This document shows, in pieces, positions 58,846 through 64,000 of a stretch of 64,000 nucleotides of DNA. Within the stretch, counting starts at the first letter, position 1; the number at the start of each line of letters is the position of its first letter. The stretch covers positions 46,043 through 110,042 of the forward strand of contig JAIOAV010000004.1 in assembly GCA_019873665.1 (NCBI GenBank). Direction: 5' to 3'. The position numbers and the translations under genes are program-made. The notes beneath the pieces were generated by a model. The model was not told the origin of the DNA, ran no database searches, and was given only the letters and a program-made list of their open reading frames with translations. This DNA comes from Chloroflexota bacterium (GTDB lineage Bacteria; Chloroflexota; Anaerolineae; JAAYEA01).

Positions 58846-60576
58846 TCAGCTTTCGGGCAGGTCGCGATAGCGGTTTGTGATGGGCAGTCGCCGGTCTTTG
58901 CCAAAGGCGCGCGGCGTGATCTTGACGCCGGGCGCAGCCTGGCGGCGCTTGTACTCGTTCCGATCCACCATGCGCACCACGTCGCGCACCACCACCGGCT
59001 CGAATCCCATAGCCACAATCTCGGCCGGGCTGCGATCCTCTTCCACATACTCGTGCAGGATCGGGTCCAGCACTGCATAGGGTGGCAACGAGTCCTCGTC
59101 GCGCTGGTTCGGGCGCAGCTCGGCGGTGGGCGCCTTGTCGAACACGCGCTGGGGGATCACCCGCTCGCGCTGGTTGCGGTGCGCGCCGAGCTGATAGACA
59201 AGGGTCTTGGGCACGTCTTTGATCACGGCAAAGCCGCCCGCCATGTCGCCATACAGCGTGGCATAGCCGACGCTCATCTCGCTCTTGTTGCCGGTGGTGA
59301 GCACCAGCCAGCCGAACTTGTTGGAAAGCGCCATGAGGATATTCCCGCGAATGCGCGCCTGGATATTCTCCTCCGTAGTGTCGGGTGCCATCCCGGCGAA
59401 TGCCTCGGCCAGCATCGCCTTATAAGCGGCAAACGTCGTCGTGATAGGAATGACCATGAAGCGGATGCCCAGCGCTGTTGCGAGCTGCTCTGCATCCTCG
59501 CGGCTATCACGCGACGAATAAGGCGAGGGCATGAACACCCCTACGACGTTCTCAGCTCCCAGCGCGTCCACGGCAATGGCCGCCGTCAGCGCCGAATCAA
59601 TGCCGCCTGAAAGGCCGATCACCACCCGCTGAAAGCCGTTCTTTCGCACATAGTCGCGCGTGGCCAGCACCAGCGCCTGATAGACCTCGGCGATCTCATC
59701 CAGCCGCCCCATCTGTCGGGACGGCAGCGCGGCTCTTGCCGCGCACGGCTTCCAGCTCAGCTCGCATATGTCTATCTTGTCCGAGGGCCACGTGAGCCGC
59801 TCCTTGCGGCGGCGGGGATCGTGCAACTGGCGACGAAAGACGCTGCCCAGCTCCAAGTCATGCACGACTAGGTCCTCCGCGAACTGCGCGCCGCACGCCA
59901 ACAACTTGCCTCGTTCGTCAAAGATGGCGCTATCGCCATCGAACACCAGCTCGTCTTGTCCGCCCACCATGTTACAGAAGGCAACCGCTACCACATTGTC
60001 CGCCGCCCGCGTCGCCAGCATACGGTGACGCACGCGCCCCTTCCCCTCATGGTAGGGCGAAGCCGAGATATTGACGATCAGATGCGCTCCGGCCAGCGCC
60101 AGGTCCTCTGTCGGCGTACCTGGATACCACACATCTTCGCAGATGGTAACGCCGACCAACACATCTTGCAGCCGAAAGAGGACCAGCCGATCCCCTGCGC
60201 GAAAGTAGCGCTCTTCATCGAACACGCCATAGTTCGGCAGATACATTTTGTGATACACTTGGGCCACGCGGCCCTCATGCAGCACCGCTGCGGCGTTCCG
60301 GATGTCGCCATCGGAATCGGCAAAGCCGACGATGGCGGTGATGCCGCGCACGTGCGTGGCCAGCTCTTGCAGACAACGCATGCTATCGCGCACAAAATGC
60401 GGCTTGAGCAGGAGGTCTTCTGGCGGATAGCCGGTCAGGGCCATCTCCGGAAAGAGGACCAGATCAGCCTCCGCTGCCCTGGCTCGTTCCAGATATTGGA
60501 TGATCGTCTGCTGGTTCTGTGCCAGGGCTCCTACCGTCGTGTTGACTTGCGCCAGAGCGACTCGCAATGTCGGCAT
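58846..60576 (-). CDS. nadE: Glutamine-dependent NAD+ synthetase
   Basis: N-terminal nitrilase domain (LVLFPEMALTGYPPEDLL; VGVTICEDVWYPG) plus VIGLSGGIDSALTAAIAVDALG; TTGNKSEMSVGYATLYGDMAGGFAVIKDV. Confidence 0.97.
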   Translation of the reverse strand: MPTLRVALAQVNTTVGALAQNQQTIIQYLERARAAEADLVLFPEMALTGYPPEDLLLKPHFVRDSMRCLQELATHVRGITAIVGFADSDGDIRNAAAVLHEGRVAQVYHKMYLPNYGVFDEERYFRAGDRLVLFRLQDVLVGVTICEDVWYPGTPTEDLALAGAHLIVNISASPYHEGKGRVRHRMLATRAADNVVAVAFCNMVGGQDELVFDGDSAIFDERGKLLACGAQFAEDLVVHDLELGSVFRRQLHDPRRRKERLTWPSDKIDICELSWKPCAARAALPSRQMGRLDEIAEVYQALVLATRDYVRKNGFQRVVIGLSGGIDSALTAAIAVDALGAENVVGVFMPSPYSSRDSREDAEQLATALGIRFMVIPITTTFAAYKAMLAEAFAGMAPDTTEENIQARIRGNILMALSNKFGWLVLTTGNKSEMSVGYATLYGDMAGGFAVIKDVPKTLVYQLGAHRNQRERVIPQRVFDKAPTAELRPNQRDEDSLPPYAVLDPILHEYVEEDRSPAEIVAMGFEPVVVRDVVRMVDRNEYKRRQAAPGVKITPRAFGKDRRLPITNRYRDLPES

Positions 60577-60624
60577 GTCGGCTCCTTTTCTGTTACCAGT
60601 AATCGCGATAGGACAAAAGTACTA

Positions 60625-60653
60625 TTGAAAACGCGCCGGGTCTCTATTATATT
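60625..60653 (+). promoter_or_regulatory. Candidate promoter for Flp pilin 1
   Basis: TTGAAA-N17-TATATT. Confidence 0.65.
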
Positions 60654-60748
60654 GAAGCCGCGAGACTATGAGAAAACGGGGCACGCAGCACAGCCATGGG
60701 GGGGCGTTCCCCAAAACCCGCAAACCATAGGGAAAGGAGGTGAGAAGA

Positions 60749-60898
60749 ATGTATCTGCCGCGTGAGGAAGGCCAAGGCCTGGTCGAATATGCACTGATCA
60801 TCGTTCTCGTCGCTATCGTCGTCATCGCCGCTCTGACGGCTCTGGGCACCAGCGTGGATGGCGTGTTTGACAGCATTACCGCCGCGCTCGGTGGCTAG
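60749..60898 (+). CDS. Flp/Fap-type pilin (49 aa), copy 1 (not in supplied ORF list)
   Basis: MYLPREEGQGLVEYALIIVLVAIVVIAALTALGTSVDGVFDSITAALGG; AAAGGAGGTG upstream; prepilin-like G/LVEYAL motif. Confidence 0.93.
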   Translation: MYLPREEGQGLVEYALIIVLVAIVVIAALTALGTSVDGVFDSITAALGG

Positions 60899-60920
60899 TC
60901 CCACCGTCCTGGCATCATCT

Positions 60921-60958
60921 GAGGGGGGCCCTGCTGAAGCAGGGCCCCCTCTCTTTTT
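60921..60958 (+). terminator. Intrinsic terminator after Flp pilin 1
   Basis: GAGGGGGGCCCTGC-tgaa-GCAGGGCCCCCTC-TCTTTTT. Confidence 0.92.
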
Positions 60959-61016
60959 AACCTGTGGCACCGGGCCGCACATAAAAGCGCACCACCTTTA
61001 CTTGTGCATCCTCTTA

Positions 61017-61045
61017 TTGCGATCCACACCACGATGCGCTATAAT
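61017..61045 (+). promoter_or_regulatory. Candidate promoter for Flp pilin 2
   Basis: TTGCGA-N17-TATAAT. Confidence 0.65.
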
Positions 61046-61116
61046 GCAATCAGGCTTGGGACCAAATCGTGATAAGATACCCACGGCGCAACCCACAGGA
61101 AAAGGAGGTGGCTGTC

Positions 61117-61266
61117 ATGTATCTGCCGCGCGAAGAGGGTCAAGGTCTTGTAGAGTACGCACTGATCATCGTTCTCGTCGCCATCGTCGTCATCGCCGCG
61201 CTGACAGCTTTGGGCACCAGTGTAGACAGCGTCTTTGACAGCATCACCGCCGCGCTGGGCGGCTAA
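61117..61266 (+). CDS. Flp/Fap-type pilin (49 aa), copy 2
   Basis: MYLPREEGQGLVEYALIIVLVAIVVIAALTALGTSVDSVFDSITAALGG; AAAGGAGGTG upstream. Confidence 0.93.
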   Translation: MYLPREEGQGLVEYALIIVLVAIVVIAALTALGTSVDSVFDSITAALGG

Positions 61267-61285
61267 CCCATCCATATGCTCAACA

Positions 61286-61316
61286 GAAAGAACCCCGCGA
61301 TGCGCGGGGCTCTTTC
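61286..61316. terminator. Intrinsic terminator after Flp pilin 2 / alpha-2-macroglobulin gene (convergent)
   Basis: GAAAGAaCCCCGCG-atg-CGCGGGGcTCTTTC. Confidence 0.85.
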
Positions 61317-61357
61317 GTCTCTGGCCGGACCACCCTCACGGCAGCCCTGCTGCTTGA

Positions 61358-64000
61358 CTATTCGGCAGCGATAACCAGGCGCGCACCATCGCTACGCCCA
61401 AACACCTCCGGGAAGTACATCTCATAGCCATAGCTGGGCATGGCCAGGAACTCGCCCGGGATGCTGGCGCGCATCAGGTAGGTGTACTCATACGTCCCGG
61501 CCGGCAGCAGTGTGGCAAAGAGCGCCACCCTCTCATCACGCAACTCGCTGTGCTTGAAATGCCACCAGTAGGGCAGCCTCCCCTTCTCCAACACGGGCTC
61601 CATCTTCGGCGATTGATAAACCGCGCTCGTGGTCTTGAGGCTGGCGTCTATCGCCTCGCAGCCGGCAGGCAGCGGGTCCTCCACCACAAGATAATGCAGT
61701 GTATTGGGCGCGATGATGGTCAGCTTGACCTGGATGACATCTCCCACCTTCACCTGATCCAATGAGCGCGTCGGATCGTCTAGAAGAGTGTACTGGCGAC
61801 TGAGGATCACGCCGCGATTCAGCGCCTTCACCTGATCTGCAGGCAGGTAATAGCGCAGGTAGAGCGAGTAGTAAAGCCGCCCTTGGCCCGTCTGTCCCGC
61901 CTCTGCTTCGCGTTGCAGCCAGATCTGATTGCCGATATCGCGCAGCAGTGTGCTTACCGCCACTTGCAGCGTTCGTGGCTCGGCGACGTTCTCCGCCGTC
62001 ACCTTCCCCTGATCCCACAACTCACCGTTCAGAGCAGCCAGATATGTATAGTCCGCCGCCAGTTCTCCAGTGCTCACCATATAGTCGGTCAACGCCATCA
62101 CCGCCAACGCCGTTTCTTGCGTGGTCGCCCAGCGCCCCTCACGCCGCACCGCCATCAGCCACCGTACCACGTTCGGGATCAGCGGCTGATCTGGCTGCAA
62201 CCGCAACAACGCCTGCAGCACGATGGCGGTGGAACGCACATCGGTGTTCATGCTCCAGTAGTCGATCTCTTTCTCTTCCCAGTGCACGCCGGTCGCAGAG
62301 CGGATCGCGCCGGTGACGAGAGCGCTCAACAGCGCTCTAGGCCGCGTCCGCTCAGACGATGCCATGAGCTGCAACGCCATTGCCAGATAGGCTTTGCCGT
62401 AATAGCTCAGCGCATCACGCTGCTCATAGAGCGTGATCGCGCGTCCCAGGTCACCCAAGCCCTCATGGTCAGCATAGTATTCCGCCAGCACGTACATGAT
62501 GTAGGCGCGCGCATCTGCCGGGTACGTTTGTTTCGTATCAAGCCGCGCTTGTAGCGACTTTTCCAGGTAGGCTGCTGCCCGACTCATGGTGTCCTCATCC
62601 ACCCCGAACCCGGCGCGCTGCGCCTCATTCAGGCCAAAGAGCACATAGGCGCTGATATACGGGTTGCTGTCATCGGACACCCACCAGCCCCAGCCGCCGT
62701 CATAGTGCTGCAGGGCATAGATGCGCTGCAGCCCGGTGCTGACCATCTTGGGCAGCTCCGCCTCCAGTTCTTCATTGCGAATGCCCAGGCGATGGAGTGC
62801 CCGGTACATGATCACATTCGGCAGAAAGCGGCTGACCGTCTGTTCGATGCAGTCGTAAGGATAGGTCTTGACATACGTAAGGGCATCGCGCATGCCTGCC
62901 GCCAGCGATGGTTCCAGCTTGAGCGTCAGATCCCCCAGCGTGGGGTCCAGATTGTCCGGCAGCTGCACCACCTCGACACGCTGCTCGCTCCCCTCCACCT
63001 GCCCTGCCGTGGCGACCACTTCGGGCGTGCTGTAGTGATATACGGGCAGGAGGCCGAACACAGGGCGCGCCGCGTCCGCCAGGCCACCGCCGCTCACGGA
63101 AAAGACCAGGTCCACTGCTGTTACCGGCTGCACCACGACATCCCAAGTCACTTTGGCAACGCCGTGCGCTGCGACAGTTACCCGCTGCTCGGCATTGCTC
63201 ACCTCAACTCCGAGAGCCTCCAGCTTGACCAGCGCCGCGATATCGCGGTCCGTGTTGTTGTGAACCACGGCGGCCAACTGCGCTTTATCACCGATGACAA
63301 AAAAGCGTGGCGTCACGGGACGGATCAACAGCTCCTTGGTCGTTATGATGTCAATACGCGCCGTGCTCACCTCGGTATCTCGAGTTACCGCGACAGCGCG
63401 CATGCGCCATGTCGTCAGGTTATCAGCCAGTTGCACCTGGACCTGCGCGCGCCCCTGGGCATCGGTGCGCACCGCCGGGTTCCAATACACTGTGTCGGGA
63501 AAGTCCTCGCGCACGGCGAGTCCCGCCCCACCGCCATCGCCGCCTTTGGCGTCGCGGGCCGTTTCCTTCTCCACCACCACCATATCACGCGAAATTGACA
63601 GGGAGGATGCGGTCTGGATTCCCAGGCCACGCTCGCGATAGAACTGGGCAAGCAGATCAGGGCCCTGATCCCCAGACAGAGCCAGCACCGACAAGTCCAC
63701 CAGCGCCAACGAGAGCTCCGCCTGTACCGGTTGTCCCGCATAGTCGGTGGCGCGGATCTCGTATGTCGCCATATCCCCCGGCTTGTACACATCCCGGTCC
63801 GCTGCCAACGTGATCTGCAGTTCCTTTTCGCGCGGCGAGACCGAGAGCGCCGCATAGCCCAGCTTGAAGGAGGCCAGCGGGTTCGTTGCATCCTCGCCCT
63901 TGAGAATGTAGAGCGAGACATACACGTTGGGGATATGCTCTGACGTGATCGGTATCGCGATCTGCTCGCTGTTGCTCGTCAAAGTCAGCACGCGATGCTC
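61358..64000 (-). CDS. Alpha-2-macroglobulin family protein (N-terminus beyond window)
   Basis: MG/A2M features: VYKPGDMATYEIRATDY; bait-like region; TVYWNPAVRTDAQGRAQVQVQLADNLTTWRMRAVAVT; thioester-type YPYDCIEQTVSRFLPN; reading frame open to window end. Confidence 0.93.
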   Translation of the reverse strand, partial: EHRVLTLTSNSEQIAIPITSEHIPNVYVSLYILKGEDATNPLASFKLGYAALSVSPREKELQITLAADRDVYKPGDMATYEIRATDYAGQPVQAELSLALVDLSVLALSGDQGPDLLAQFYRERGLGIQTASSLSISRDMVVVEKETARDAKGGDGGGAGLAVREDFPDTVYWNPAVRTDAQGRAQVQVQLADNLTTWRMRAVAVTRDTEVSTARIDIITTKELLIRPVTPRFFVIGDKAQLAAVVHNNTDRDIAALVKLEALGVEVSNAEQRVTVAAHGVAKVTWDVVVQPVTAVDLVFSVSGGGLADAARPVFGLLPVYHYSTPEVVATAGQVEGSEQRVEVVQLPDNLDPTLGDLTLKLEPSLAAGMRDALTYVKTYPYDCIEQTVSRFLPNVIMYRALHRLGIRNEELEAELPKMVSTGLQRIYALQHYDGGWGWWVSDDSNPYISAYVLFGLNEAQRAGFGVDEDTMSRAAAYLEKSLQARLDTKQTYPADARAYIMYVLAEYYADHEGLGDLGRAITLYEQRDALSYYGKAYLAMALQLMASSERTRPRALLSALVTGAIRSATGVHWEEKEIDYWSMNTDVRSTAIVLQALLRLQPDQPLIPNVVRWLMAVRREGRWATTQETALAVMALTDYMVSTGELAADYTYLAALNGELWDQGKVTAENVAEPRTLQVAVSTLLRDIGNQIWLQREAEAGQTGQGRLYYSLYLRYYLPADQVKALNRGVILSRQYTLLDDPTRSLDQVKVGDVIQVKLTIIAPNTLHYLVVEDPLPAGCEAIDASLKTTSAVYQSPKMEPVLEKGRLPYWWHFKHSELRDERVALFATLLPAGTYEYTYLMRASIPGEFLAMPSYGYEMYFPEVFGRSDGARLVIAAE

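Overview
The 64 kb window is GC-rich, gene-dense bacterial chromosome. Gene content (V/A-type ATPase, Thr-Pro-rich extracellular linkers, Flp-type pilins) suggests a Chloroflexota-like organism; this is inference only. I saw no rRNA, tRNA, CRISPR array, prophage or transposase. Main blocks: (1) 1-8.3 kb, + strand: nitroreductase-like protein, O-methyltransferase, YbaK-like deacylase, acetyl-xylan-esterase-like hydrolase, DUF6807-like protein, coaD, glycoside-hydrolase-like protein, sigma factor and FecR/anti-sigma-like protein. (2) 9.2-20.6 kb, - strand: a sugar or amino-sugar catabolic cluster with a peptide/oligosaccharide-type ABC transporter lacking its ATPases, two Gfo/Idh oxidoreductases (one fused to GNAT), NagA-like deacetylase, TIM-barrel isomerase, DegT aminotransferase and amidohydrolase. 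(3) 20.9-37.7 kb, - strand: a very long co-directional run with V-ATPase G-C-I-K-F-E-A-B-D, UspA, YhhQ-like transporter, Era, endonuclease V, Sir2 and a 1483-aa SpoIID/PGRP cell-wall protein. (4) 37.9-44.6 kb, - strand: ThiS/MoaD/TtuB-like protein, GlcD, GlcF, LarA-like racemase, Ldh2-type dehydrogenase and malic enzyme. (5) 44.7-50 kb, - strand: DUF1385, tdk, L31, L27, L21, mutL and an alpha/beta hydrolase. (6) 50.2-54 kb, + strand: polysaccharide glycosyltransferases. (7) 54-64 kb: atypical carbamoyltransferase, convergent M20 deacylase, FtsX/MacB permease, nadE, two autonomous Flp-pilin units and an alpha-2-macroglobulin (truncated by the window). Several hexamer pairs with exact 17-nt spacing (one a perfect TTGACA-N17-TATAAT) and several intrinsic terminators were found by eye. 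The most interesting items are the catabolic cluster, the carbamoyltransferase with an HPMP loop facing a YgeY-like hydrolase, the LarA-centred hydroxyacid cluster, the N-terminally extended V-ATPase proteolipid, and the twin pilin cassettes.
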